Made by a program: the position numbers and the translations under genes | Notes under the pieces: generated by a model | Told to the model about the DNA's origin: nothing | Seen by the model: the letters and a program-made list of their open reading frames with translations, nothing else | Databases searched by the model: none | Assembly (NCBI GenBank): GCA_964470965.1 | Contig: CAYYIS010000006.1 | Span: 90,234-154,233, forward strand | Source: CAYYIS01 sp964470965 | Lineage (GTDB): Bacteria; JAAXHH01; JABIQT01 | Length of the DNA: 64,000 bases | Direction of reading: 5' to 3' | Part shown: one piece after another, positions 18,403 through 27,804 of the stretch | Position numbering within the stretch: position 1 is the stretch's first letter | Layout: each line of letters begins with the position of its first letter

Positions 18403-19563
18403 ATGGACATTGTCCGAATAGGTGTTATCGGCGTAGGCGGTATGGGTAGCAACCACGTGGGATATCTTTCCCGGGGTGACGTACCGGGCGCGCAGCTGAC
18501 CGCCATCTGTGACGCCAGTCCGAATCAACTGGAACATGCGCGGACGAAAGTAGGCGAAGACGTTCAGGCGTTCGAAAACGCGGATGCGCTGTTCCAGGCC
18601 AACGTGGTCGACGCGGTGATTATTGCCACGCCGCACTATTTCCATCCGCCGCTGGCCATCAAGGCATTCGCCTACGACCTGCATGTGATGAGCGAGAAAC
18701 CCGCAGGCGTTTACACCAAACACGTCAGAGAGATGAATGAGGCGGCCGAGAAAAGCGGTAAGGTATTCGGCCTGATGTTCAATCAGCGTACACTCGGCCA
18801 GCACCAGAAGCTCAAGGAACTGGTGGCGTCCGGAGAACTAGGTGAGCTGCGGCGTACCAACTACATTATCACATCCTGGTTCCGAGCCCAGAGCTACTAC
18901 GACTCGGGCGGATGGCGCGCCACCTGGTCCGGCGAGGGTGGCGGTGTGCTGGCCAATCAATGTCCGCACAACCTAGATCTGTGGCAGTGGATCTGCGGCA
19001 TGCCTAATCGTGTACGGGCATTCTGCGGATTCGGAAAATACCACGACATCGAAGTAGAAGACGATGTTACGGCCTATGTGGAATATGACAACGGCGCAAC
19101 CGGAGTGTTCATCACCACCACCGGCGAAGCTCCGGGTACCACGAGGCTGGAAATCACCGGTGACAACGGTAAACTGGTCATGGAAGACGGAGGCATTACA
19201 TTCTGGCGTAACCGCACGCCGGCAGATCGGTTCAAACGGGAATGGAAGGGCGGATTCGGAAGTCCGGAAACCTGGAAATGCGAGATACCATTCCAAAGCG
19301 GTGGCGAGGAGCATGTGGGTATCACGAAGGACTGGGTCAACGCCATCCTCACCGGCGAGCCACTGCTGGCGCCGGGCGTCGAAGGCATTAACGGCGTCCA
19401 ACTCTCCAACGCCATGCTCCTCTCGGCTTGGACCGACAACTGGGTCGACATTCCGGTGAATGAAGACCTGTACTACGAACACCTGCAGGACCGCATCAAG
19501 AATTCGACTGTAAAAAAGGATGAGAGCCGGGCAACGACTATGGATGTAGACGGGACGTTTTGA
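18403..19563 (+). CDS. Gfo/Idh/MocA family oxidoreductase
   Basis: A 386-residue NAD(P)-dependent dehydrogenase. The N-terminal Rossmann motif is GVIGVGGMGSNHVG, the catalytic-lysine segment is MSEKPAG, and the C-terminal beta-sheet domain starts around residue 125. LANQCPHNLDLWQWICG carries the His expected in the active site. The ATG at 18403 is preferred over an in-frame GTG at 18397 because AAGGAG (18392-18397) is spaced five bases from it and overlaps the GTG. Such enzymes oxidise sugars, inositols or their derivatives. Probably cotranscribed with the PhyH gene upstream. Confidence 0.9.
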   Translation: MDIVRIGVIGVGGMGSNHVGYLSRGDVPGAQLTAICDASPNQLEHARTKVGEDVQAFENADALFQANVVDAVIIATPHYFHPPLAIKAFAYDLHVMSEKPAGVYTKHVREMNEAAEKSGKVFGLMFNQRTLGQHQKLKELVASGELGELRRTNYIITSWFRAQSYYDSGGWRATWSGEGGGVLANQCPHNLDLWQWICGMPNRVRAFCGFGKYHDIEVEDDVTAYVEYDNGATGVFITTTGEAPGTTRLEITGDNGKLVMEDGGITFWRNRTPADRFKREWKGGFGSPETWKCEIPFQSGGEEHVGITKDWVNAILTGEPLLAPGVEGINGVQLSNAMLLSAWTDNWVDIPVNEDLYYEHLQDRIKNSTVKKDESRATTMDVDGTF

Positions 19564-19825
19564 GATGATATTAAAGTCAAATAATATGCTTAAATAAATG
19601 CAGCCTGCGCCCCGTGAGAACGGCGGTGCTGATGGTCCAGAATGCCTCGCCGGTTTGCCTTCATCTATCAGGTCTTCTGCTTAATCGGCGGGCTCGTCGT
19701 CCAGGCACAAAAATGGAGGTAGTCCGTCCCCGATACCTGACTGCCGTCCGTATTATTCTCCTGAAACTTCTTCTGGTTTGCTCACAGCTTGATGAGTTTA
19801 TCCACTGCATCGTGATGATCGATAC

Positions 19826-21202
19826 TCACATCACCCAAGGATCCGCGGTTCGTTCCAGCCACCCATGAAGCACCTGCTTTAGTTCCAGTACCACTTCCGG
19901 TTGTTCGTCGGCTACATTCCTGAGTTGATAGGGGTCTTCCCGGTTATCATGAAGGATGTACTGATCCGAATGACCCTTCTCCCTCCGGATAACAAACGTA
20001 AACCGGTGCGTCTTGACGCCGCGGAGGCCGCCTTCGGGGTATTCCGGACCCGTCTCCAGGTACAGTGCCGACGCCGGACGGTCGACATCATGTCCCAGGA
20101 AGGCGCCGGATAGGTCAGTGCCCTGAACCGTATCCGGAATCCAATCTCCCATCCCCATCATGGAAAGCAGGGTGGGCATCAGATCCGGTGTGCTCAGCAA
20201 CAGGTCGTCCGTTCCGGGAGCAATGTGTCCGGGCCAGCGAATCAGGAACGGCACCAGTAAGGATTCATCGTACCAGATGGATTTACCGTACCTCCCCTGG
20301 CTCCCCATCATTTCCCCGTGATCCGATGTGAACACTACGATAGTGTCGTCTTTGAGACCTTCTTCATCCAAGCATCGCATCAACCGGCCGAACTGGTCGT
20401 CCACACCGGTGACCGCAGCGAAGTAATTCTTACCGTGTTCATGCGCCACTTTTCCGCCGTGTTCTCCGTCGAAGTCAACGTTCGGTCGCGTCAACAGGTC
20501 CTCGCTGGTGGCATCACCGTACTTTTCCACATATTCCTTGGGCACCTGCTCGAACGGCATATGGGGCGGGTTGTGGGAAACAATCAGCGCGAATGGTCTA
20601 TCCGGGTCCCGATGCCGACCTTCACGATTGCGGATGTAATCCAGTGCCACATCCGTCTCGTGTTTGACCGACCATTCCTCCACGTCGCACCGTTCCCTTA
20701 TGGTGGCGCCGGTAGGCCAATAATGAGGATTGAAGTGCCGGTCGCAGCATCCGTAGGAGTACCAGAAATCGATGCCGTGCCTCCGATCAGGTGTGGTGAA
20801 CGAATCCCACACGATGCCGTCCTCCCTTGGGCCTTCCGTGAAATGGTGCTGCTCCGAGGGTGGATCCAGATGCCATTTACCGATGTAGCCCTGACTGTAT
20901 CCGTTATCGTGGAGGACATCCGTCAGGCACCGGTCGGTTGCTCTGAGATGGTTCTGATACTGCACCGTATTGGAATTGCAGTTGGTCAGCACCCCGTTCG
21001 AATGCGGGTACATGCCGGTGAGCAGCATGGCGCGGTACGGGCTGCACACCGGCCGATTGCTGACCGCATGCGTCAGCGCAATACCCTCCTTTGCGAACGC
21101 ATCCAGATTCGGCGTGATGACCGGATCCTGGCCCATGCAACCTACCGCATGCTGCCGCAGTTCATCAGGAAAAACGTAGAGGAGATTCGGCTGTAGAGAC
21201 AT
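19826..21202 (-). CDS. Sulfatase (arylsulfatase/alkaline phosphatase superfamily)
   Basis: A 458-residue sulfatase without an evident signal peptide. The formylglycine motif is CSPYR with C53 as the modified residue, inside RPVCSPYRAMLLTGMYPHSNG. Other signatures are GYIGKWHLDP, HNPPHMPFEQ, FTSDHGEMMG and GRYGKSIWYDE. Metal-site Asp and His residues are in place, although the first Asp pair seen in classical sulfatases is not obvious in LLYVFPDELR. No sulfatase-maturing enzyme is encoded in the window. It probably removes sulfate or a phosphonate/choline-type ester from a glycan or small molecule and fits the catabolic genes around it. Confidence 0.9.
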   Translation of the reverse strand: MSLQPNLLYVFPDELRQHAVGCMGQDPVITPNLDAFAKEGIALTHAVSNRPVCSPYRAMLLTGMYPHSNGVLTNCNSNTVQYQNHLRATDRCLTDVLHDNGYSQGYIGKWHLDPPSEQHHFTEGPREDGIVWDSFTTPDRRHGIDFWYSYGCCDRHFNPHYWPTGATIRERCDVEEWSVKHETDVALDYIRNREGRHRDPDRPFALIVSHNPPHMPFEQVPKEYVEKYGDATSEDLLTRPNVDFDGEHGGKVAHEHGKNYFAAVTGVDDQFGRLMRCLDEEGLKDDTIVVFTSDHGEMMGSQGRYGKSIWYDESLLVPFLIRWPGHIAPGTDDLLLSTPDLMPTLLSMMGMGDWIPDTVQGTDLSGAFLGHDVDRPASALYLETGPEYPEGGLRGVKTHRFTFVIRREKGHSDQYILHDNREDPYQLRNVADEQPEVVLELKQVLHGWLERTADPWVM

Positions 21203-21263
21203 GAGGGAACTCCGTTGCTATGCGTATTCTTCCTACTCGAATATACCAGAACTAACACCACCA

Positions 21264-21292
21264 ATCTAATCCCTGCAAAGGCATTCTGTCAA
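21264..21292 (-). promoter_or_regulatory. Candidate promoter of the sulfatase gene
   Basis: On the minus strand a perfect TTGACA (21292-21287) is followed after 17 bases by TTAGAT (21269-21264). The -35 is consensus and the -10 matches three of six. Transcription would start near 21257, about 55 bases before the ATG. Confidence 0.45.
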
Positions 21293-21448
21293 GAAACAGG
21301 AACCTTTATCCCTGCGAACGTATTTAATCAAATAATCATACTAATGTTACTTTGATTATTCAAATACAACTTGCCTTCCAGCGTTCGGACGAATATATAT
21401 GAGTAATTATTCGCACCAATAATGACAGACTATCCGACAATTACAAAA

Positions 21449-21463
21449 AGTGACGGTGTCACT
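21449..21463. promoter_or_regulatory. Perfect palindrome upstream of the lipoprotein operon
   Basis: AGTGAC-GGT-GTCACT is a perfect 6-bp inverted repeat with a 3-base centre, 50 bases upstream of the 796-residue lipoprotein start. It could be an operator for a dimeric regulator; no regulator gene is adjacent. Confidence 0.4.
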
Positions 21464-21512
21464 TGAAAACTTTAGCTTTGCGGCATTTTGAAATTGTTAT
21501 GAGGAGACCGGC

Positions 21513-23903
21513 ATGAAGCTCCGCTATCTCGTATGCATCACCCTTGCAATATCGCTTACAGGTTGCGCAGCGTATTCGGAACTGAAACCCAAGCCTCCCA
21601 TCGCCTCTATTGAAGGCGATTATATAGAATTAACGAAGGCTAGGAGCGAGGACAAGATCGAGCAGTTCGAGCTGAAGGCGGAGAAACAGTATTACGTCCG
21701 TTTTCCGGCCGCGGCGGCCAGCAATTTCTATCTGGTGCTGCGTAACAACCGGCAGGCGCTAATGAATACCTACCTGTCCGCTACGAAGCCGAAAAACAAC
21801 GGGACTGACGACAGGATACGCGACATGGGCGGAGGCCAGGCCGGAATCAACGCTTATGCCATCCCGCCTACCACTCAATACTATTACTGGGTTGTGGAAA
21901 CGGTCAGCCAGGATCTGACTTTGACGCTTGACTACCGGTATGTGCCTATCTGGCGTTACACTTTCGAAACCAAGAGGGACGAGTTACGCGATCGTTTGAG
22001 CGAGAACCGCATCGACCGCACCAACTACGAACGTTTGGGCGGCGCCTTCCATTTTGGTACCGATTACGACTACACCGGTACACTGAACCTTATCGCCGGT
22101 GCGAACGGTAATGTTCAGACGTTAAATGATGAATTGCAGGACCTGGAAAACATATTCCCGATCGACATACTGAATTCCGAGGACCGGGCCTTCCTCGATT
22201 ATCTGGATCTCAAGGACCACATCGAAGACGAGCTGAAATTCCAGGACAACTACCAGAAGATTCTGAACATCTTCCAGACGGAATCCGCCTCCCGTGGCAA
22301 CATGCAGGCATTCCTGAACGCAGCACCCGATTTCGCATCCTTTCTCGGTCAGATGGGTCGATTTCCGGAAGGCACCATACGGGAAGGCCAAGCTGTAATA
22401 GGTGGCCGGATGACCGGGGTGGTGCCGTACCTGGAGCAGCAGATTGCCGTTAAGGAAGACATCAATCCCGTCGCATTTACTTTCGATCTGGGCAGCGTCA
22501 ACGGCTTGTACCGTGCTACGGGGCAGGGCGTGCCCGGTCGTTTTCTGGCCATCGTTGACTTTATCGAAAAATTCAACCTTGAGGCGGAACGCATCGCCCC
22601 GGCCCTCGACAGGCTGGCTCAGGCGCAGACATACGCTAATGCCGAGCATACCTGGCCGTCTAACAATCATTACATTGAAGCGCGGGGACACTTGGTGGAA
22701 CTGGACAGATTGATGCCCAATGCAAATGCTGTTTCTTTCAGCGACTACGACCACTTCCGCTGCGTGATGCGGCTCAATGAAGAACTGGAACGCATCGGCA
22801 ACCAGAAGACGCGTTTGAATCGTGATTATAACGAAGCACAGAACGTCGTCAGGCAGGTCAACGTCCTGAGGCCGCAACGGGAATATCGGGCAATCGTTCG
22901 GCTGCTCGCCTCGCATCGGCGTCTCGGTTTCCTGATGCAGCAGTACAGTTCTGTCGATCAGCTTTCGCTGGAGCAACAGCAGACGGCGATCGAAGTGTCG
23001 TTGCAGGCCCGTGTCTTTCCGGAGGCAGAAATGCAAGTGAAAGAATTACATGAAGACGACGTATTCCTGAGGCCCAACAGCATCGCCGCCACGAAGCGTG
23101 CGACTGTAGATCGACTGGAAGGACGCCTTTCTTCCGCAGTAGAGCAGGAATCCAAAGAACGCGTGGATGCCTTCGTCGAACAGAACAAGCTTACGATCGA
23201 TCGAGTGGAAGACCTGTATCAGGACCCGGTTTTCAACCCGGTCTATAAACTCACCTTTACATCACGTCATGCTATAGATCTGGCACGGCGCAACGCGGCT
23301 CTCCAGGGTTACCTGGACAGTCTGAAGACCGAGGTGTTTCCAGCCGCGGCCATTCCCGAAATCTATCGCGAGTTCGTGCGCAACCTTGCAGACCTGGGTG
23401 TGGCGAAAGCCCGGGCGATCATCGTCCACGGAGCAATGTACAAAGGGACGGATCGGCGCATCAAAAATCTGGTAGCCGAATGCGATCCCTACACACCCAA
23501 GTGGATCACCAAACCGGCAGAATACAGAAAAATCTATGTACTCCCTACCTCGACTAATCCCAACGGTGACAACCAGTACCTGCTCCGCCTGAACGTGCGT
23601 ATTCCCACACAGGCTAAGTTCCCGGTGTTCGATGTGAACATCAAGCTGCCAGAGGGCGTCGCGGCCAATGCGACCACCGAACAGTGGTACGACCTCATCT
23701 CACTGAACAAACAACCATTAAAACCCCAGGGCCGTTTTACAATCACTGCGCCCACTGCGGCGAACAACTACGAAGCGCAGTTGACACCGGTACAGATGAA
23801 GGCCAACGAAAATAACATCCTGGAATTACAGTTTACACATCCGTCGTTCCAGGTATTCGAAGTCAGTGCCATGTCCCAACGACCGATTATGAGAAAAGAC
23901 TGA
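21513..23903 (+). CDS. Large lipoprotein of unknown function
   Basis: A 796-residue protein with a lipoprotein signal: charged start, hydrophobic stretch and lipobox LTGC (C18). After it, residues about 45-155 look beta-rich. A long, mostly helical middle (about 160-640) contains coiled-coil-like stretches (NEELERIGNQKTRLNRDYNE). The C-terminal 140 residues look beta-rich again (LPTSTNPNGDNQYLLRLNVR). I do not recognise the family. GAGGAG lies upstream of the ATG. It heads a plus-strand operon with a solute-binding-like protein, a secreted protein and two diverged permeases, so it may be the surface or scaffold part of that system. Confidence 0.72.
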   Translation: MKLRYLVCITLAISLTGCAAYSELKPKPPIASIEGDYIELTKARSEDKIEQFELKAEKQYYVRFPAAAASNFYLVLRNNRQALMNTYLSATKPKNNGTDDRIRDMGGGQAGINAYAIPPTTQYYYWVVETVSQDLTLTLDYRYVPIWRYTFETKRDELRDRLSENRIDRTNYERLGGAFHFGTDYDYTGTLNLIAGANGNVQTLNDELQDLENIFPIDILNSEDRAFLDYLDLKDHIEDELKFQDNYQKILNIFQTESASRGNMQAFLNAAPDFASFLGQMGRFPEGTIREGQAVIGGRMTGVVPYLEQQIAVKEDINPVAFTFDLGSVNGLYRATGQGVPGRFLAIVDFIEKFNLEAERIAPALDRLAQAQTYANAEHTWPSNNHYIEARGHLVELDRLMPNANAVSFSDYDHFRCVMRLNEELERIGNQKTRLNRDYNEAQNVVRQVNVLRPQREYRAIVRLLASHRRLGFLMQQYSSVDQLSLEQQQTAIEVSLQARVFPEAEMQVKELHEDDVFLRPNSIAATKRATVDRLEGRLSSAVEQESKERVDAFVEQNKLTIDRVEDLYQDPVFNPVYKLTFTSRHAIDLARRNAALQGYLDSLKTEVFPAAAIPEIYREFVRNLADLGVAKARAIIVHGAMYKGTDRRIKNLVAECDPYTPKWITKPAEYRKIYVLPTSTNPNGDNQYLLRLNVRIPTQAKFPVFDVNIKLPEGVAANATTEQWYDLISLNKQPLKPQGRFTITAPTAANNYEAQLTPVQMKANENNILELQFTHPSFQVFEVSAMSQRPIMRKD

Positions 23904-23946
23904 TAAGTGAATGGATCACCATTCACCAAAACCTGCCGAGGTCTCC

Positions 23947-25683
23947 ATGCAGAAACATCTCCTGTACGTTCTTCCGGTTCTGGTCCTGATTTCACTCCTG
24001 GCCTTCTTTTTTTGGCCGGAGAATCTATCCAACAGGGTCATATTTCCGTACATTTCACACCAGAAGCCTCTTCTGGACCCGCACCTTCCAACAGCGGATG
24101 GGCTTTCCGACAAATTGGATGAGGTGGTGTTCGATGGCCTATTCAACCTGGTCGCCACCCCGAGCGGTATCGCCTATGAGGACGGCCTGGGGGAATATGT
24201 CGGGACGGACGACAATATGGTGGTCACCATTCGTCTCAAGTCTGACGCTCGCTGGCATAACAGCTATAAATTTTCGCTCGACGGACCGGAAGTGACGATG
24301 GCCGATGCCACCCCGATTCCGTTTGTGGTGGAAGATCTGGCGTTCACACTGAGACGTATTCAACGGCTGGGCAGTTTGTCCCGAGACCACATCATCGTCG
24401 CCCAGGCGTTGGAGTCTTTTGACTTTGAAGGTCCTGACGAAAACAGGCGGGTCCGCTTTCGCTTCAAACGAGACCGCGACTGGCAGGAAGATGAGATCAA
24501 GGAAATCCTATCATTCAAGATTCTGCCCAAGGGGTCCGAGATCGGTGCCGCCGAGCATACCATCGGCACCGGTCCGTACATGGTTACGCCGCCCAATGAG
24601 GAAAAAAAAGATGTCATCGAGTACTACAAGAATCCTGCTGGCATGGGCAACATCGGCAGGGTCCTGCTCCAGCCTTTTATCGACAACAGCACATTCACCA
24701 CCGAGTTTCAGAACGCCAGATTCAATGTGCTTCTAGGCACGCCGTTCGGCGCGCTGTCCCCTATCCTGGCGGATTCGACGCAGTACTTCACTAAGTCGAA
24801 CATCAGCACTACGTTCTTCGCACTGCTGTTCAACACGCAGCGCGTCTCCCGGAAACAACGCAGAGCCATCCGACAATTTATCAGCAACAGGGCATTGATG
24901 GACCGGCTTTACAAAGTCAACACGGAACAGCAACGCCATATCGTTGATTACAGAGGCAACCGCGACAATTACGAAGACTACCTCAACTACAGTGTATTTC
25001 CTAGTTCATCCTATTATGTGGATGAACAGATCGTTATACCGCAAAGAGTCCGGAGCGAGACGGACCTGACGGCGCTGCCGGATACGGTGCGCATCGTAGC
25101 GTCGTCCAACTTCGGATACCGGGAGGAGTACAACGAGCTGGTCGAAGCGCTGAACGACGAAGGACTCTTCTTCGGTAAGGTCAAAGCCACCATCATACAG
25201 AGTACCGACATCCGCAACGGCAACTACGATGCGATCCTGGTAGCGTTTACCGGGTACAAGAGTAACTTTCTGTTCGATCTGTACGATGTGTTCATGCGCG
25301 AACCGGACCCGGCAATTTATAAAATAAATGTTAAGCTAAAAATGGACGAAGACGGCAGCGAAAGCGTCGATCCGGCGTCCTGGCAGGCCGACAACAACTT
25401 TTTCCGACTGGATGCTGGTGCGGATTCACCGGAAAAAGAAGACATCAACAAGCTTTTGGGGTACATACACGGTTTCATGTCGACCAGGGAAATCGGAGAC
25501 AAGCAGGCCTATGCGCAGTTTATCGATGAGGTGGAACGCGAGATGGCACTCGGTGCCTGGCTGTTCTCCATGCCGTCACTGGCCTACTTCAGTACCCAGT
25601 TTGATGCGGATAGCATCAACATGTACGGCGTGGCCTCCCAGCTTTCCACGGTTGAAAAATGGCGGGAACGGATCGTGGAGTAA
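23947..25683 (+). CDS. Diverged oligopeptide-binding (SBP_bac_5-like) protein
   Basis: A 578-residue exported protein. The N-terminus has a hydrophobic anchor or signal (LLYVLPVLVLISLLAFFFW). It is followed by a segment typical of the start of family-5 solute-binding proteins: LDPHLPTADGLSDKLDEVVFDGLF, abbreviated here as LDPH...VFDGLF. Further fragments agree: RLKSDARWH, FTLRRIQRL, IGTGPYMV and ISNRALMDRLY correspond to the usual 'W.dG.p.tA.Dv.ft' and 'R.A...aiD' regions in diverged form. I use ATG 23947 with GAGG upstream; a frame opening at 23911 adds 12 residues. No lipobox, so it may stay tethered by its N-terminal helix. Ligand unknown; the two permeases downstream suggest transport. 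Confidence 0.72.
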   Translation: MQKHLLYVLPVLVLISLLAFFFWPENLSNRVIFPYISHQKPLLDPHLPTADGLSDKLDEVVFDGLFNLVATPSGIAYEDGLGEYVGTDDNMVVTIRLKSDARWHNSYKFSLDGPEVTMADATPIPFVVEDLAFTLRRIQRLGSLSRDHIIVAQALESFDFEGPDENRRVRFRFKRDRDWQEDEIKEILSFKILPKGSEIGAAEHTIGTGPYMVTPPNEEKKDVIEYYKNPAGMGNIGRVLLQPFIDNSTFTTEFQNARFNVLLGTPFGALSPILADSTQYFTKSNISTTFFALLFNTQRVSRKQRRAIRQFISNRALMDRLYKVNTEQQRHIVDYRGNRDNYEDYLNYSVFPSSSYYVDEQIVIPQRVRSETDLTALPDTVRIVASSNFGYREEYNELVEALNDEGLFFGKVKATIIQSTDIRNGNYDAILVAFTGYKSNFLFDLYDVFMREPDPAIYKINVKLKMDEDGSESVDPASWQADNNFFRLDAGADSPEKEDINKLLGYIHGFMSTREIGDKQAYAQFIDEVEREMALGAWLFSMPSLAYFSTQFDADSINMYGVASQLSTVEKWRERIVE

Positions 25684-25767
25684 TCGTGAAAAGTTACGGA
25701 TTTCCTAATCAGGGCGTTCGGTGCGATTTCACCGATTTCATTCACCGCTTGTATTTTTCAGAGCACT

Positions 25768-26664
25768 ATGAAACTACGATCCAAACACCTTCCATACCTT
25801 TGTTCCCTGTTGATTCTGTCTGTAACAGCCGTAGCGGCCGTTTACGGGCAGTCCCCACGGACCGTGGATTTCTTCGTCGCAGAAAATCCCCGTGCCTTGA
25901 CAATATATAATCGATATCAGCAGAAAATTTCGCTCTCGGAAAGCCGGTTGTTTCGGCCCTTCGTTCCGATGGAAATTGTGGAAGACAATGCGTTGTTGAG
26001 CGACAACTTCACTCACTGTATGAGGGTCAAGATCGGTGACGCCACGTTCTACTTACTCCGTGAGGGCAACAATGCGCTGATGAACGATCAAGAGGCCGGC
26101 TATACCGGTGCATTCCGGAAGTGTCTCGTCGTGGATGATACGGTGCAGGTGATGCAGGACAGAGCACACACCGTCTCACCTCGCTTCAGAGCTGCGGATG
26201 AGATTTCTCTGCGCAAGAACACACGGGTACGGCGCCTGTTCCGTAAGGATCGTTCCTATTTTGTGCAGATATTAGGGCCGAATACCCGCTATGGATGGAC
26301 ATATTTTCCTCCCCGGAAACAGAACAGCACCTGGAAAAGCTATAATGCCGGGAGTCCGGTTTTAAAGAACGATTTTCCGGAGCGGGTGAGCACCCGGGTA
26401 CACACCAAAATACGCGAAGTAAACGCTATTCTTCGGAACCTGTTCAAGCAATTTAACGCGGAAACGGGCGAAGTCCGGCCGGCACCGCAGTGGCAGGTTG
26501 AGATCACGGACACCCAGATTGTCTGCACCATGAACGATCCGTTCTATGCTGAAGGGTTCTCAAAGAGTATGCAGTATATTGTCAACGATCTGGACAATGT
26601 CGTGAGGGGCACCAATTTAGCAGTACGTTACAAAGACGGGGTTATTAAAATCAAGAAAAAATAA
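25768..26664 (+). CDS. Secreted protein of unknown function, SH3-like segment
   Basis: A 298-residue protein with a clear signal peptide (hydrophobic core LPYLCSLLILSVTAVAAVYG, likely cut after VYG or thereabouts). A central segment (about 135-180: EISLRKNTRVRRLFRKDRS, then YFVQILGPNTRYGWTYF) has the spacing of a bacterial SH3-like domain. The C-terminal 100 residues mix helix and strand. It carries a FYLLREGNNALMN stretch that faintly echoes FYLVLRNNRQALMN in the big lipoprotein of the same operon. Function unknown; it lies 84 bases after the binding-protein gene and 30 bases before the first permease. Confidence 0.65.
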   Translation: MKLRSKHLPYLCSLLILSVTAVAAVYGQSPRTVDFFVAENPRALTIYNRYQQKISLSESRLFRPFVPMEIVEDNALLSDNFTHCMRVKIGDATFYLLREGNNALMNDQEAGYTGAFRKCLVVDDTVQVMQDRAHTVSPRFRAADEISLRKNTRVRRLFRKDRSYFVQILGPNTRYGWTYFPPRKQNSTWKSYNAGSPVLKNDFPERVSTRVHTKIREVNAILRNLFKQFNAETGEVRPAPQWQVEITDTQIVCTMNDPFYAEGFSKSMQYIVNDLDNVVRGTNLAVRYKDGVIKIKKK

Positions 26665-26694
26665 AGCGATCCCTCTACTTCCCTTTATGGATTT

Positions 26695-27804
26695 ATGCAG
26701 AGAAAATTCCTGGAACATCTTTTCAGTGTCGGGTTCATATCTATTGTCTTTATAATCCTTCTGCTTATCGTGCGCTCCGGAGCGGAGACGGAAAGGGAAC
26801 ATGAATACAAACGGGTCACATCGTATCTGAATCTGGCTTCCCTGGATTTTTCCAAGCCACTACACCGAACGCTCTTCCGGGAATCCCTCAACGTCTTTTA
26901 TCCCGACGCCGAGGCCCGGAACGATTCACTGGTAATTCTCACTCGGCGATATGCCGCGGAAGAATTCACGGCTATCCAGGGGATGCTGCAAACCGGTATG
27001 GGCTTGAGCTGGTCCAAATTCTGGAACCTGGCCGGCATGTATATCACGTTTGTCTTCTCATACCTGCTGGTAATGGTGCTAACTTATTACGGCGTTCAGA
27101 CACTGGCTATTTTGAGGTTTATAAGGGAAAAGCAGAACCCGCCTCCCTATCTGGTTCAGTTAATAGAGCATATCCGTGAATACCCCACCCAATCTGATGC
27201 CAATACCATAGGCATTTACCTCCGGACTGCGGCCGGTCATCTGGTTATGGCGCTGCTTAAGGGCATCGGATACCTGGTACTGTTTTCGCCCGCCTATGTA
27301 CTGGCCTACTCCTTCCGAACCCGATTCGATACAGACTCGTTTGTTTTCATGATCCTGCTGGGTGCGGTATCGAACGGACTGCTCGTGATGTACGCGCAGA
27401 GATTCTATACGTTTCTAGTCACCGAAAGTCGAAAAGGATACGTACACACCGCAGTCGTGAAAAATCTGGATGCGTCGTTCCGAGAACTACCGTTGCACCT
27501 CGTGTTACAGTTTAACAAGCGGTTTGATAATCATATTCTGCAGCATATCTATCTGAACGCCCGGTATCAGTACATTCTTACACTGAAGGAGCAGGCATCC
27601 TTTCTGATCACGGGATTGATTATCATCGAGATGGCGCTCAATATCCACGGCCATCTCTGCTATGAGCTGCTGCAGAACATCCTGTTAGAGCAGTACGACA
27701 TCGTCTTGGTCATTCTGCTGGGGCTGTTCCTGGTGGTAAAAATGACCGAAATCCTGGTGGATCTGTGGATGGGGATTGAAACGATGAAATATGAGAACCG
27801 ATAG
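26695..27804 (+). CDS. Very diverged DppB/OppB-like permease
   Basis: A 369-residue integral membrane protein. One N-terminal helix (about 9-28) is followed by a hydrophilic loop of some 80 residues and then five or six helices (about 110-135, 185-205, 215-240, 300-320, 335-355). This is the topology of DppB-type permeases. The C-terminal part matches that family's order: a cytoplasmic YVHTAVVKNL segment at the EAA-loop position, a helix, 'LLEQYDIVLVILLG' at the place of the usual 'D.p.v.g' segment, and a final VDLWMGIETMKYENR where DppB ends in VDL.Y...DPR. Called from topology and these echoes only. The stop TAG abuts the next ATG. Confidence 0.6.
   Translation: MQRKFLEHLFSVGFISIVFIILLLIVRSGAETEREHEYKRVTSYLNLASLDFSKPLHRTLFRESLNVFYPDAEARNDSLVILTRRYAAEEFTAIQGMLQTGMGLSWSKFWNLAGMYITFVFSYLLVMVLTYYGVQTLAILRFIREKQNPPPYLVQLIEHIREYPTQSDANTIGIYLRTAAGHLVMALLKGIGYLVLFSPAYVLAYSFRTRFDTDSFVFMILLGAVSNGLLVMYAQRFYTFLVTESRKGYVHTAVVKNLDASFRELPLHLVLQFNKRFDNHILQHIYLNARYQYILTLKEQASFLITGLIIIEMALNIHGHLCYELLQNILLEQYDIVLVILLGLFLVVKMTEILVDLWMGIETMKYENR

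Larger units (their letters stand above)
21203..21512. other. Divergent intergenic region
   Basis: This A/T-rich stretch of 310 bases separates the sulfatase (minus) from the lipoprotein operon (plus). It holds a candidate minus-strand promoter and a 15-base palindrome, listed separately. No coding frame worth naming was seen. Confidence 0.6.

Noticed and set aside
20318..21196. Long plus-strand frame of 292 codons
   Set aside because: It is the antisense of the sulfatase, which has clear motifs; the antisense product has none.
22122..23036. Minus-strand frame of 304 codons
   Set aside because: Antisense of the lipoprotein gene, whose signal peptide, ribosome site and operon position are convincing.
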